Positions 1-10,125 of a DNA stretch of 64,000 bases are shown here, one piece after another. The notes below the pieces were generated by a model that saw only the letters and a list, made by a program, of their open reading frames with translations, was not told the DNA's origin and did not search any database. The position numbers and the translations under genes are program-made. Numbering within the stretch: the first letter of the stretch is position 1; each line of letters begins with the position of its first letter. Origin of the DNA: Streptomyces caeruleatus (GTDB lineage Bacteria; Actinomycetota; Actinomycetes; Streptomycetales; Streptomycetaceae); assembly GCF_001514235.1 (NCBI RefSeq), contig NZ_KQ948933.1:1-64000 (forward strand), written 5' to 3'.

Positions 1-32
1 GGCCCCTTCCCCAGCTGAGGCGTGCCGAGCGC

Positions 33-647
33 TCAAACGAACGTCGACGGCGGCGAGTCCAGGTCTTCCAGCTCGATGCCCGGTGCGGCGAGGACGACGT
101 CGCCGGCGATGTGTACGGCGTGCTGCTCGCCCGTGTCCAGGGCTGTGACCTGGTATTCGTCCACGGCCAGGGGGCCGTTGTCAGTGGCGTGTGTTTGTCT
201 GTTCACCAAGGCCCAGGACTGGTCCACGGTGCGCGGGGCCAGGACCGGGTCCGTGAGGGCCACGAGGCGTACGCGGGTTGCCGAGTCGGAAGGGGTGAGG
301 CGTAGGAGACGAGTGGTGGCGATGAGGAACGCGGGGGACATCCCGGTGAAGGCGTGGGCGCGCACGTTGCCTTCCGTGGCATGAGTCCCGGTGGGGTCGG
401 TACGGACCCACGTGACGCCGTCGAGGGCGGCGCCGCGTACCTGCCAGCCACCTGCGTGGAGTTCGAGCCTGAGAGGGCGGCCGAGTTCGTCCAGGGTGAG
501 GTCGACGGAGCCGCTGTGATCGCCCGCGGGGGTGGTCAGCTGGGAGACGTAGCGCCAGCCGGAAGGGCCGGGGGCGCAGTGGAAGTGCTCTTCTGCGAGG
601 GGGGTGTGATCGTGCGGATCATGGAGCGAATAGCGGCCGCGGGGCAT
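33..647 (-). CDS. hypothetical protein (204 aa)
   Basis: I do not recognise the family. The predicted protein starts MPRGRYSLHDPHDH, has no signal peptide or membrane segment, and is rich in beta-prone stretches (for example WRYVSQLTT and LELHAGGWQVRGAALDGVTWVR). The start was placed at the ATG at 645-647, where normal coding character begins; the same frame runs further upstream only as antisense to ahcY. It lies 120 bp downstream of ahcY on the same strand, but a strong hairpin separates them, so it is probably transcribed alone. The product looks cytoplasmic. No function is proposed. Confidence 0.6.
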   Translation of the reverse strand: MPRGRYSLHDPHDHTPLAEEHFHCAPGPSGWRYVSQLTTPAGDHSGSVDLTLDELGRPLRLELHAGGWQVRGAALDGVTWVRTDPTGTHATEGNVRAHAFTGMSPAFLIATTRLLRLTPSDSATRVRLVALTDPVLAPRTVDQSWALVNRQTHATDNGPLAVDEYQVTALDTGEQHAVHIAGDVVLAAPGIELEDLDSPPSTFV

Positions 648-710
648 CGGGGTCCTGGATCTTGATGGCTCTGGGTGGCGCGTGGGCCGGCTGAAGGTGC
701 CGCACGGCCA

Positions 711-751
711 AAGGGGCAGGCCCCCGACACGGGGGTGCGGGGGCCTGCCTT
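711..751 (-). terminator. terminator hairpin after ahcY
   Basis: An 11-bp GC-rich stem (716-726 GCAGGCCCCCG with 738-748 CGGGGGCCTGC) lies just past the ahcY stop codon. On the minus strand it is followed by a short T-containing run. It would end ahcY transcription before the hypothetical gene. Confidence 0.6.
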
Positions 752-766
752 GGAGGTCTGCTCGAC

Positions 767-2224
<1,458 letters not shown>

Positions 2225-2270
2225 TACGAGCTGCTCCTCGGGGTTCGGGTCGAGGGTGGGTACGGCTGGT

Positions 2271-2331
2271 CTGCGCGGCGGCGGACACAGGGGTGCCCGA
2301 AGAGGACACAGGCATGCCCGCGTGCGCGCAG
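2271..2331 (-). promoter_or_regulatory. ahcY leader: twin 17-bp repeats inside an inverted pair
   Basis: Two near-identical 17-bp direct repeats (plus strand 2283-2299 and 2304-2320, two mismatches, 21-bp period, each opening GGACACAGG) lie 59-96 bp upstream of the ahcY start. They are enclosed by a 7-bp inverted pair, CTGCGCG at 2271-2277 and CGCGCAG at 2325-2331. A 21-bp period puts both repeats on the same DNA face, as in a double operator; the flanking pair also allows an RNA stem-loop. Which one it is cannot be told from one sequence. Confidence 0.35.
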
Positions 2332-2695
2332 CGCAGTCCGTCGGAGGCCCTCTCTCCCTCGGCCGGTCCGTGTCGGGACCGCCCGACCGCCATCAGCAGC
2401 GACGTCTGGCTCTGTCCCAAGCTACACCGGGAGGCCCGGCCGTCCCCAGTCCGCCTTCGAAGAGATCGCGCCATCCATCGGGCTCACGGGGCCTCGTGGT
2501 GGGGCTTCGGGCGGGGGCGATAGCGGGACACCAACGAAGGGCGTACAGGAGGTGGCAGAGCAGGACGTTGTGGGGCAATCGGGCCTTTGAGTCTGGGGCG
2601 GGGTGGTGCAGGATGCCCGGAGATCTGAACAACCGATCGATCTTGCGGGGCGTCCGGGACGGCGTTCCGTGTGACAAAGGCGTTAGGAGATCGAC

Positions 2696-4891
2696 GTGAC
2701 AAGTCCGGCCGGCCCTCCCCCCACGGGCGGCGGCAGTGGCGAGCAGAAGCGGTTGAAGCTGCTCGCGGTGACCGCGTGCCCGACCGGCATCGCCCACACG
2801 TACATGGCGGCTGAGAAGCTCGCGCAGGCTGCCGAGAGCCGCGGGATCGACATGAAGGTGGAGACGCAAGGATCCATCGGGGCTGAAAACGTCCTCGATG
2901 ACAACGATGTCAAGCACGCTGACGGCGTCATCGTCGCAGCGGACAAGGACGTGGACCTGAGTCGGTTCGCGGGCAAGCGGGTGCTGACCGTCGGGGTGGC
3001 GGAGGGTATTCGTCACCCTGAGCAGCTGATCGAGCGGGTGTTGTCGGCGCCCGTGCACACGGGAGGGGGCGCCCCCACGGCGTCCACTGGCGGTGGCGGC
3101 AGGGAGCGGAGCGTCGGGTACAAGGCGCTGATGAACGGGGTCAGTTACATGATCCCGTTCGTCGTGGTCGGTGGGCTGCTGATCGCGATCTCGCTCTCAC
3201 TCGGCGGGCACACCGACCCGTCGGGCGGTCTGGTCATCCCGAAGGACTCCTTCTGGATGGACATCAACAACATCGGCGTCATCGGCTTCACGCTGATGGT
3301 GCCGATCCTGTCGGGCTACATCGCGTACGCCATCGGGGACCGGCCCGCGCTCGTGCCCGGCATGATCGGTGGCTGGATCGCCAACACCGGTGAGCTGTAC
3401 GGCTCCAAGGCGGGCGCCGGGTTCATCGGGGCGATCGTGACCGGGTTCCTCGCCGGGTATCTGGTGCTGTGGATCAAGAAGGTCAAGGTCCCGAAGTTCG
3501 CGCAGCCGATCATGCCGATCATCGTGATCCCGATCGTGGCGACGACCGCGCTCGGGCTGTTCTTCATCTACGTCATCGGGAAGCCGATCTCCTGGGTGTT
3601 CGAGCACCTGACCAGCTGGCTCAGCGGGATGACGGGGACGAGCGCGATCCTGCTGGGGGCGATTCTCGGGCTGATGATCGCGTTCGACATGGGTGGGCCG
3701 GTCAACAAGACGGCGTTCCTGTTCGGCGCAGGGCTCATAGCGACCGGCAACCAGACGGTCATGGGCATGTGCGCGGCGGCGATCCCGGTCATGCCGTTGG
3801 GGCAGGGCCTCGCCACGCTGATACGGAAGCGGCTGTACACCGAGCAGGAGCGGGAGACCGGGCTCGCCTCGCTGTTCATGGGGTGCTTCGGCATCTCCGA
3901 GGGCGCGATCCCGTTCGCGGCGGCGCGGCCCGCGCAGGTCATCCCGGCCAACATGCTGGGCGGCGCGGTGGCCGGTGCCGTCGCCGGGGTCGCCGGCGTC
4001 GAGGACGCGGTGCCGCACGGCGGGCCGATCGTGGCGGTGCTGGGCGCGGTGAGCGGGGTGCCGATGTTCTTCGTGGCCGTGGTGATCGGCACGGTCGTCA
4101 CCGCGCTGACCACGGTCGCCCTGGTCGACCTGAGTGAGCGCAGGCGGCGTGGGGAGGCCGTCGGTGACATCGGCGCTGCCGGGCCCGAGCCGGTGCTCGT
4201 CGGGGTGGGTGCCGGAGCGCCGGTCGCCGGTGGTGTTGTGGCGCAGCGGACCGCCGTACGCGAGTCGGGGGCGGGGACCGACGCGGGTGCGTCCCCGGCG
4301 GACCGCGAGGAGCGCGAGGAGCGCGAGGCACGAGAGGAGTCCGAGGCGTCCCTGGCATCCGTAGAGCCCCTGGAGTCCCTGGAGTCCGAGGAGAAGGCCG
4401 GCGGTGCTCCGGTCTCGGAGAGTGCTGTCGGCGAGGTTCTCTTTTCCGGCTACCTCACACAGCAGACGGTGAAGGTGCAACTCCTCGCGGACGACAAGGA
4501 GTCGGCGATCCGGGAGATGAGTGAGCTGCTGGCCCGTACCGGCAAGGTCGCCGATGTCGACGAGTTGGTGGCGACCGCGTTGCGGCGGGAGGCGCAGGGG
4601 ACGACCGGGCTCGGGGAGGAGATCGCGATTCCGCATGCCAAGACGGATGCGGTGACGGCGCCGGTGGTCGGATTCGCGCGGTCCGCGGAGGGCGTCGAGT
4701 GGGGCTCGCTGGACGGTACGACGGCGAGGCTGGTCTTCATGATCGCCGTACCGGAGGCGGCCGCGGGTGACGAACATCTGCGGATTCTGGCGCTGCTGTC
4801 GCGGAAGTTGATGGACGCCGGGTTCCGGGAGCGGCTGCTGGCGGCCGATGACGAGCGGGCGGTGCTGGGGGTGCTGAGCGAGATCCAGTAG
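2696..4891 (+). CDS. fructose-type PTS permease, fused EIIB-EIIC-EIIA
   Basis: Takes up and phosphorylates a sugar, probably fructose, at the membrane using phosphate passed from HPr. Domains in order are EIIB (residues about 20-118, ACPTGIAHT with phospho-Cys28), EIIC (about 135-480, roughly nine membrane segments, MIPFVVVGGLLIAIS), an acidic Glu/Ser-rich linker with EERE repeats (about 540-575), and EIIA (about 580-731, AIPHAKT with phospho-His647). The start is the GTG at 2696 behind TAGGAGA. No fructose-1-phosphate kinase or regulator lies beside it, unlike many fruKA operons, so sugar specificity is inferred from family only. Confidence 0.9.
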   Translation: MTSPAGPPPTGGGSGEQKRLKLLAVTACPTGIAHTYMAAEKLAQAAESRGIDMKVETQGSIGAENVLDDNDVKHADGVIVAADKDVDLSRFAGKRVLTVGVAEGIRHPEQLIERVLSAPVHTGGGAPTASTGGGGRERSVGYKALMNGVSYMIPFVVVGGLLIAISLSLGGHTDPSGGLVIPKDSFWMDINNIGVIGFTLMVPILSGYIAYAIGDRPALVPGMIGGWIANTGELYGSKAGAGFIGAIVTGFLAGYLVLWIKKVKVPKFAQPIMPIIVIPIVATTALGLFFIYVIGKPISWVFEHLTSWLSGMTGTSAILLGAILGLMIAFDMGGPVNKTAFLFGAGLIATGNQTVMGMCAAAIPVMPLGQGLATLIRKRLYTEQERETGLASLFMGCFGISEGAIPFAAARPAQVIPANMLGGAVAGAVAGVAGVEDAVPHGGPIVAVLGAVSGVPMFFVAVVIGTVVTALTTVALVDLSERRRRGEAVGDIGAAGPEPVLVGVGAGAPVAGGVVAQRTAVRESGAGTDAGASPADREEREEREAREESEASLASVEPLESLESEEKAGGAPVSESAVGEVLFSGYLTQQTVKVQLLADDKESAIREMSELLARTGKVADVDELVATALRREAQGTTGLGEEIAIPHAKTDAVTAPVVGFARSAEGVEWGSLDGTTARLVFMIAVPEAAAGDEHLRILALLSRKLMDAGFRERLLAADDERAVLGVLSEIQ

Positions 4892-4905
4892 CCGAGGTAG
4901 CCGAA

Positions 4906-4941
4906 GTGGGGGTCCGCGGTCATCACGCCGTGGGCCCCCAC
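4906..4941 (+). terminator. terminator after the PTS gene
   Basis: GTGGGGG at 4906-4912 pairs with CCCCCAC at 4935-4941, 15 bp after the PTS stop codon. There is no good T-run. Confidence 0.5.
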
Positions 4942-5006
4942 GGACGGTTCACGGACGGGCGTTACTCTCGTCCGCCGCGGATGTACCGCGTGGGGAGGGA
5001 GTGGCG

Positions 5007-5678
5007 ATGGAGCAGGCGCGAAGACTCGTGGTCACGGCGTGGGTGGTGGGTCTGCTGGGACTGGTGCTCGTCGTCGGGTCCCTGATGTGGCTGCGTACGG
5101 GATACGTGCTGTCCACCGTGTCGGGCGAGAGCATGAAGCCCACGTACACGGTGGGAGATCGGATCGTCGTCGAGCGTGTCGGTGGGGACGAGCTGAGGCG
5201 GGGCGACGTGGTGCTTTACACGGCACCGACCCGCTACGGCGGCGGATTGGGTGTCGTACAGCGCGTCATCGGTGTCGGCCGGGACCGGGTGGTCTGCTGC
5301 GAAGACACGGGCACGGCGCGCGAGCGGATCACCGTCAACGGGAAGCCGCTCAGGGAGTCGTACGTGAACCACGGCGTCGCCGACGGCTTGCATCGGGCGT
5401 ACGACGTGAAGGTGCCCGATGGCCGGCTGTTCGTGCTCGGTGACAACCGGACGAACTCGCGCGATTCGCGCCTCTTCCCCGAGGACCACGGCGGGACGGT
5501 GCCCGTCGGGGCGGTCGTGGGCCGGGTGACCGACAGCTCTGCGATGCCGTTGCTGCTCGCCGGGTCCACCCTGCTCGGGGTTCTGCTGGCGGTCGTCGGG
5601 ATCGTGTTCGGGTTCGCGGCGCGGAGCGTACGGCGGCGGCCGGCGGCTCAACTGGTTTTGTGGCCCGAGCATTTGTGA
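5007..5678 (+). CDS. signal peptidase I-like protein, catalytic Lys position is Gln
   Basis: An S26-family membrane peptidase expected to remove signal peptides on the outer face of the membrane. It has an N-terminal membrane segment (about residues 8-28), the nucleophile box GESMKPT with Ser42, the structural box GDNRTNSRDSR, and a second membrane segment near the C-terminus (about 180-203). The general-base box normally reads KR[VI]IG; here it reads VVQRVIG, so residue 85 is Gln where bacterial enzymes have Lys. The codon is a clear CAG. The start at ATG 5007 was preferred over GTG 5001 because GGGGAGGGA then has proper spacing. Activity is therefore uncertain; other Streptomyces signal peptidases could carry the load. 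Confidence 0.85.
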   Translation: MEQARRLVVTAWVVGLLGLVLVVGSLMWLRTGYVLSTVSGESMKPTYTVGDRIVVERVGGDELRRGDVVLYTAPTRYGGGLGVVQRVIGVGRDRVVCCEDTGTARERITVNGKPLRESYVNHGVADGLHRAYDVKVPDGRLFVLGDNRTNSRDSRLFPEDHGGTVPVGAVVGRVTDSSAMPLLLAGSTLLGVLLAVVGIVFGFAARSVRRRPAAQLVLWPEHL

Positions 5679-5734
5679 TCGGATCCGAAGGGCCCACGGA
5701 CAGAAGTGATCGGGCCGAAGGGCACGGACGGAGG

Positions 5735-5767
5735 ACGGGGCCCGCCGAATCGCTCGGCGGGCCCCGT
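5735..5767. terminator. bidirectional terminator
   Basis: A perfect 14-bp stem, ACGGGGCCCGCCGA with TCGGCGGGCCCCGT, loop ATCGC, between the convergent signal peptidase and cation transporter genes. Confidence 0.75.
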
Positions 5768-5784
5768 CGGGGTCGTACGCGTTT

Positions 5785-6768
5785 TCAGTGCTCGGTGCCG
5801 TGCGGCGCGGCCGGTCCGCCGGGGGTCGCCTCGCGGTCGGCGCCCTTGGCTGCCTCGGCCTCGCTGTAGATGTCGGGCTCGAGGTAGATGACGCGCGCGA
5901 TGGGGACGGCCTCGCGGATGCGGGCCTCTGCGGCGTTGATGGCGGAGGCGATCTCGGTGGCCGTGTCGTCGTGCCGGACGGCGATCTTGGCGGCGACCAG
6001 GAGCTCCTCGGGGCCGAGGTGGAGCGTGCGCATGTGGATGATGCGGGTGACGGTGTCGCCGTCGACGATGGCGGCCTCGATCTTCGTGGTCTCCTCGGTG
6101 CCCGCGGACTCACCGAGCAGCAGCGACTTGGTCTCGATGGCGAGAACGACCGCGATCAGGACGAGCAGGATGCCGATGCAGATCGTGCCGATGCCGTCCC
6201 AGACGCCGTCGCCGGTGATCAGCGCCAGGCCCACGCCGCCCAGGGCGAGGACCAGGCCGACCAGCGCGCCGAGGTCCTCCAGGAGGACGACGGGCAGCTC
6301 GGGCGCCTTGGCGTGGCGGACGAACTCCTTCCAGGACTTCCGGCCCCGCAGGACGTTCGACTCCTTGATGGCCGTACGGAAGGAGAAGGTCTCGGCGATG
6401 ATCGCGAAGACGAGGACGCCGACCGGCCAGTACCAGTGCTCGATCTCGTGCGGGTGCTTGATCTTCTCGTAGCCCTCGTAGAGGGCGAACATGCCGCCGA
6501 CGGAGAACAGGATGATCGAGACGAGGAAGGCGTAGATGTAGCGCTCGCGGCCGTAGCCGAAGGGGTGTTGCGGCGTCGCCTCGCGCTGGGCCTTCTTGCC
6601 GCCGACCAGCAACAGGGCCTGGTTGCCGGAGTCCGCGAGCGAGTGCACGCCCTCGGCGAGCATCGACGAGGAGCCGCTGAACGCGAACGCCACGAACTTC
6701 GATGCCGCGATGGCGAGGTTGGCGGCCAGTGCCGCCACGATCGCCTTGGTACCGCCTGACGCGCTCAT
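5785..6768 (-). CDS. cation diffusion facilitator family transporter
   Basis: A membrane antiporter that exports divalent metals (Zn, Fe or similar) in exchange for protons. Six membrane segments are visible. TM2 carries the metal site HSLADSGNQ (HxxxD), followed by the conserved HPFGYGRERY loop; TM5 has LEDLGALVGL. The C-terminal cytoplasmic domain (about residues 210-300, MRTLHLGPEELLVAAKI) fits the metal-sensing fold. The subfamily resembles ZnT9/SLC30A9 proteins. The start is ATG 6768 (MSASGGTK) preceded by GAAGGGA; the longer frame upstream lacks coding character. The His-rich tail ending HGTEH is typical of the group. Confidence 0.92.
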   Translation of the reverse strand: MSASGGTKAIVAALAANLAIAASKFVAFAFSGSSSMLAEGVHSLADSGNQALLLVGGKKAQREATPQHPFGYGRERYIYAFLVSIILFSVGGMFALYEGYEKIKHPHEIEHWYWPVGVLVFAIIAETFSFRTAIKESNVLRGRKSWKEFVRHAKAPELPVVLLEDLGALVGLVLALGGVGLALITGDGVWDGIGTICIGILLVLIAVVLAIETKSLLLGESAGTEETTKIEAAIVDGDTVTRIIHMRTLHLGPEELLVAAKIAVRHDDTATEIASAINAAEARIREAVPIARVIYLEPDIYSEAEAAKGADREATPGGPAAPHGTEH

Positions 6769-6917
6769 GTGTCGCGTTGTCCCTTCACCTACGGAGCCTT
6801 CGGAGCCGCTGAGCCTACGGAGCTCGGCTTTGCCCGTCCTTTGCCGGTGGGCCATTGTTGCAGCCCGGTCCGACAGCGGCGCGCCGGGTCGTCAGATGCC
6901 CTCGGTCAGGCGACGAC

Positions 6918-8069
6918 TCAGGCGACGACCGTGGCCCGGAAGACCGTACCGGCACCGGACACTTCGGCCTTTTCGCCCGCCGGTACGAAGACCGACCGGC
7001 CGGGCGTCAGTTCGTGCTCGCCGGCGCGGACGGTGCCCGCCGTGCAGAGCAGGATCTGCGGGGTCGGGCGGGTGAGGTCGTGGGCGGCTGTGCCCTCCGG
7101 GAGGACGTACCGGGACAGCCGGAACTCGTCGATCGGGGTCTCGTAGACCTCCTCGCCGTCCGGGGCGGCCTCGGGGCGCAGCACGCCCGGGTCGCTCGGC
7201 TCGAAGCGGACGATGCGCAGGAGTTCGGGGACGTCGACGTGCTTGGGGGTGAGGCCGCAGCGCAGGACGTTGTCGGAGTTGGCCATGATCTCGACGCCGA
7301 GGCCGTTCAGGTACGCGTGCGGGATGCCGGCGCCGAGGAACAGGGCCTCGCCGGGCTGGAGACGGACGTGGTTGAGCAGCATGGCGGCGATGACGCCGGG
7401 GTCGCCCGGGTAGTGGTGGGCGATGTCGGCGTACGGGGCGTAGTCGCCGCCGAGGCGGGTGCAGGCGGTGGCGGCCTCGGTGACGGTACGGGCCATGTCG
7501 GCCGGGTCGGCGGTGAGGATCGCGGTGAGCACCTCGCGCAGGGCCGCGTCCTCGGGATGGGCGTGCAGCAGGTCGACGTACGGCTTGAGGGAGTCGACGC
7601 CGAGGCCGTCGAGGAGGTCGGCGGCCTGGAGGGGGTCGCGGAAGCCGCACAGCCCGTCGAACTCGGTGAGCGCGCAGATCAGTTCGGGCTTGTGGTTGGC
7701 GTCCTTGTAGTTGCGGTGGCCGGCGTCCACGGGGATGCGCCGGTGCTCCTCGTCCGCGTAACCCTCCTTCGCCTGCTCCAGGTTGGGGTGCACCTGCAGG
7801 GAGAGCGGGGCGCCGGCGGCGAGGATCTTGAGCAGGAAGGGCAGACGGGGGCCGAACTTCGCCACGGCGGCGGCGCCCAGCTCGCGCTCCGGGGCCGCCT
7901 CGATGACCTCGACGAGCGTCCCGCGCGCGGTGCGCGAGGGTGCGCCGGGGTGCGCGCCCATCCACATCTCCGCCTGCGGTTCGCCGGTCGGCTCGACGCC
8001 GAGGAGCTCCGGGATCGCGGTGGTGGAGCCCCAGGCGTAGGGGCGGACGGTGTTGTCGAGGCGGTCCAT
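6918..8069 (-). CDS. manA: mannose-6-phosphate isomerase, class I
   Basis: Interconverts fructose-6-phosphate and mannose-6-phosphate, the entry to GDP-mannose. The 383-residue protein has the zinc ligands Gln92 and His94 in SLQVHPN, Glu129 in NHKPEL and the later His in GAGIPHAYL, plus the N-terminal YAWGS motif. It is the last gene of a minus-strand run manB, Trm112-like, SIS protein, manA, all concerned with sugar phosphates. The gap to the SIS gene is 130 bp. Confidence 0.96.
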   Translation of the reverse strand: MDRLDNTVRPYAWGSTTAIPELLGVEPTGEPQAEMWMGAHPGAPSRTARGTLVEVIEAAPERELGAAAVAKFGPRLPFLLKILAAGAPLSLQVHPNLEQAKEGYADEEHRRIPVDAGHRNYKDANHKPELICALTEFDGLCGFRDPLQAADLLDGLGVDSLKPYVDLLHAHPEDAALREVLTAILTADPADMARTVTEAATACTRLGGDYAPYADIAHHYPGDPGVIAAMLLNHVRLQPGEALFLGAGIPHAYLNGLGVEIMANSDNVLRCGLTPKHVDVPELLRIVRFEPSDPGVLRPEAAPDGEEVYETPIDEFRLSRYVLPEGTAAHDLTRPTPQILLCTAGTVRAGEHELTPGRSVFVPAGEKAEVSGAGTVFRATVVA

Positions 8070-8199
8070 GCGGGTGTCTGCCTGCTCTCTGCGGATCGAG
8101 TACGACTACGACGGCTTCTCTTCGTGGAGAACGCCGGTTCGCCTTGTGTACGGCTGTCGGTTCCTCTGCCGTACGGCAGCCGGGGCGTCCTGAGACAGA

Positions 8200-9327
8200 T
8201 CAGGCTCCCGAGGCGAGCGCCAGGTAAACGGCGGCGAAATCCGTGATGGCGATCAGTTCCGCGAGGGTCTCCAGCTCGCCGCCGGGTTCCGGTTCCAGTT
8301 CGCTGATCGGCGTGTCATGGCTCAGGGCCAGGTCGCGGGCCGCGGGCGCGGCGGTGAGGCCGCCCAGGGGGCGGTCGCGCAGCAGCACCACGCGCGCGTG
8401 CAGGGCGGGTGGCTCCTCCACGCGGTCGCGGAAGAAGTCCTCGGGGTCGGCGCTCGCCGCGAGCTTGCCCGCCAGCAGGGCGTTGTGCGAGGCGAGCGCC
8501 TCGGGCAGCTCGGCGACGACGGCGGGGTGACCGGAGAGCTCGGCGAGCGCGGCGGCGAAACGGCGGCCCGCCGGGCCCGCGGAGACGCCCTCGGTCCAGA
8601 TCAGCGGGAGCGCGTCGGCGAGTTCCGCGGCCAGGGTCTTGGCAGGGTTGCTGTAGGTCGCGATGGCGGGGCCGCAGCGCTCGGCGATGTGGTCGAGACG
8701 GTCGGCGACCTTCTCCAGGGCGTCCGGAGGGGCGGTGAGCATGCCGGTGCGGTCGAGGAGCGCCAGGAGCGGGGTGAGCAGGGCCCACAGCACGCCGGGG
8801 GCGGAGGCGGCGAGGGCCTCGTCCTGCTCGTACGGGGTGGTCGCCATCGGCACGAACAGGCCGTGGTTGTTGTGCACCGCCTCGGTGAGCGGGGAGCCCG
8901 CGGGAGCCACGGCGACGACCGTGCAGCCTCGGCGGTAGGCCTGCTCGGCGAGCAGGGACAGGCCCGGCTCGGTGCCGTCGGGGGTGGTGATCAGCAGGAG
9001 GTCCACGGAACCGGCCCAGCCGGGCAGTTCCCAGCGCAGGGCGCCGGCGGCGGGGGCGACGCCGGCCGGGGCCAGCCGGGTGACGGGGCTGGTGGCGCCG
9101 GCGAGCGTGCCGAGGAGGTCGGCGACGCAGATCGCGGCGGTGCCGGGGCCCGCGAGGATGATGGCGCGCGGGCGGCCGTCGGGTTTGAGGTCGTGGACGC
9201 CTGCCTCGGCGGCGTGCCGGGCGGCTGTGCGGACGCGGGCGCCGGCTTCGGCCGCGCCTCGCAGGAGGGCACGGCGGTCGGCCTCGGCGAGCGCCTTCGG
9301 CGTGTCCAGCAGCGATTCGTCGAGCAT
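8200..9327 (-). CDS. SIS-domain protein, phosphosugar isomerase-like
   Basis: A cytoplasmic protein of the bifunctional phosphoglucose/phosphomannose isomerase-like group, which binds a phosphosugar in an SIS fold. The protein has an N-terminal helical part and a Rossmann-like core (AIILAGPGTAAICVADLL; VDLLLITTPDGTEPGLSLLAEQAYRRG), then a C-terminal half with TYSNPAKTLAAELADALPLIW. The position between manA and manB is the same as M. tuberculosis Rv3256c. ATG 9327 follows GGAGG. The exact reaction has not been settled for this group as far as I know. Confidence 0.85.
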   Translation of the reverse strand: MLDESLLDTPKALAEADRRALLRGAAEAGARVRTAARHAAEAGVHDLKPDGRPRAIILAGPGTAAICVADLLGTLAGATSPVTRLAPAGVAPAAGALRWELPGWAGSVDLLLITTPDGTEPGLSLLAEQAYRRGCTVVAVAPAGSPLTEAVHNNHGLFVPMATTPYEQDEALAASAPGVLWALLTPLLALLDRTGMLTAPPDALEKVADRLDHIAERCGPAIATYSNPAKTLAAELADALPLIWTEGVSAGPAGRRFAAALAELSGHPAVVAELPEALASHNALLAGKLAASADPEDFFRDRVEEPPALHARVVLLRDRPLGGLTAAPAARDLALSHDTPISELEPEPGGELETLAELIAITDFAAVYLALASGA

Positions 9328-9597
9328 GGGCGGCAGCCTCCGATCGCCGGTCGTCTTGGGGCGGGTTCTGCGCGGGTGGGGTGCTGAGGGGCTTTGCTCG
9401 GGCGCGGGGTTCTTGTTCGGTTGCGCGGGTCGTCTTTTGACGGTGGCCTTGTGCGCTGCCGACTGGCCTTTGTCGGGTGACGGTGGCCTTGTTCGTCGTC
9501 GGTTGCCGGTGACTTGTACGACTGCCGTTGTCGCGTCGGCAGGCGGGCGGTCGTCGGAGCCGTGCCGGTGCCGGTCGTCGTACGTCGCGGATGCGTG

Positions 9598-9768
9598 TTA
9601 CGCGGGGCGGCGGGCCTCGTCGACGAGCAGGACGGGGATGCCGTCGCGGACGGGGTACGCGAGGCCACAGTCCTGGCCGGTGCAGATCAGCTCGGTGTCC
9701 TGCTCCTTGAGGGGGGCGTGGCAGGCCGGGCAGGCGAGGATCTCCAGGAGGCCGGCTTCCAGCGGCAT
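9598..9768 (-). CDS. Trm112-like zinc protein (56 aa)
   Basis: A small protein of the YcaR/Trm112 family, which binds zinc and in some organisms serves as an activating partner for methyltransferases. It contains CPACH and CTGQDCGLAYPVRDGIPVLL, giving four cysteines and the typical family ending. The start ATG at 9768 reads MPLEAGLLEIL. It sits upstream of the SIS gene with a 270-bp gap that contains a 15-bp direct repeat (TGACGGTGGCCTTGT, two copies about 40 bp apart) but no other gene I can see. Confidence 0.9.
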   Translation of the reverse strand: MPLEAGLLEILACPACHAPLKEQDTELICTGQDCGLAYPVRDGIPVLLVDEARRPA

Positions 9769-9890
9769 GGTTGGTCCCTTCTGGGGCGGGTGGGGTGGTA
9801 CGTGCGCGTGTGCGGATGTGCCTGGTCAGCGTACCGCCGGTGGGGGCGGGGTGCCGGGGTTGGGCGGCGTTGTGGTCGCCGTCGGGGATT

Positions 9891-10015
9891 TCGCCCCCGC
9901 TGCCCCTACCCGTCCCATCCTTGAAGGGGCTCCGCCCCTTCGACCCCGCCAGGGGGCTTCGCCCCCTGGACCCCCTATCGGCCTTCGGCCTCGTCCTCAG
10001 ACGCCGGACGGGCTG
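9891..10015. repeat. dispersed intergenic hairpin repeat, copy A
   Basis: Fills much of the 357-bp gap between the Trm112-like gene and manB. It shows the modules seen in the other copies: CCGCTGCCCCTACCCGTCC, a GGGGCTCCGCCCC hairpin, a GGGGGCTTCGCCCCC hairpin, GGCCTTCGGCC, and CGTCCTCAGACGCCGGACGG. The rest of the gap shows nothing recognisable. Confidence 0.75.
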
Positions 10016-10125
10016 GGAGGGCCCGGCGTCCAGAGGGGCCGCGGGCGGCTTGACAGGTAGATCCGGGCCCGGAAAGCCCGCCTGTTCTCGAACGGCCGAC
10101 CAGGCAGAACGCCTGAGCGTCGCCG

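Noticed and set aside
2225..2450. SAH riboswitch upstream of ahcY
   Set aside because: The conserved GAGGAGCGCUGC core and matching pseudoknot strand of the known class could not be found; only a loose GCGCTGCG match exists.
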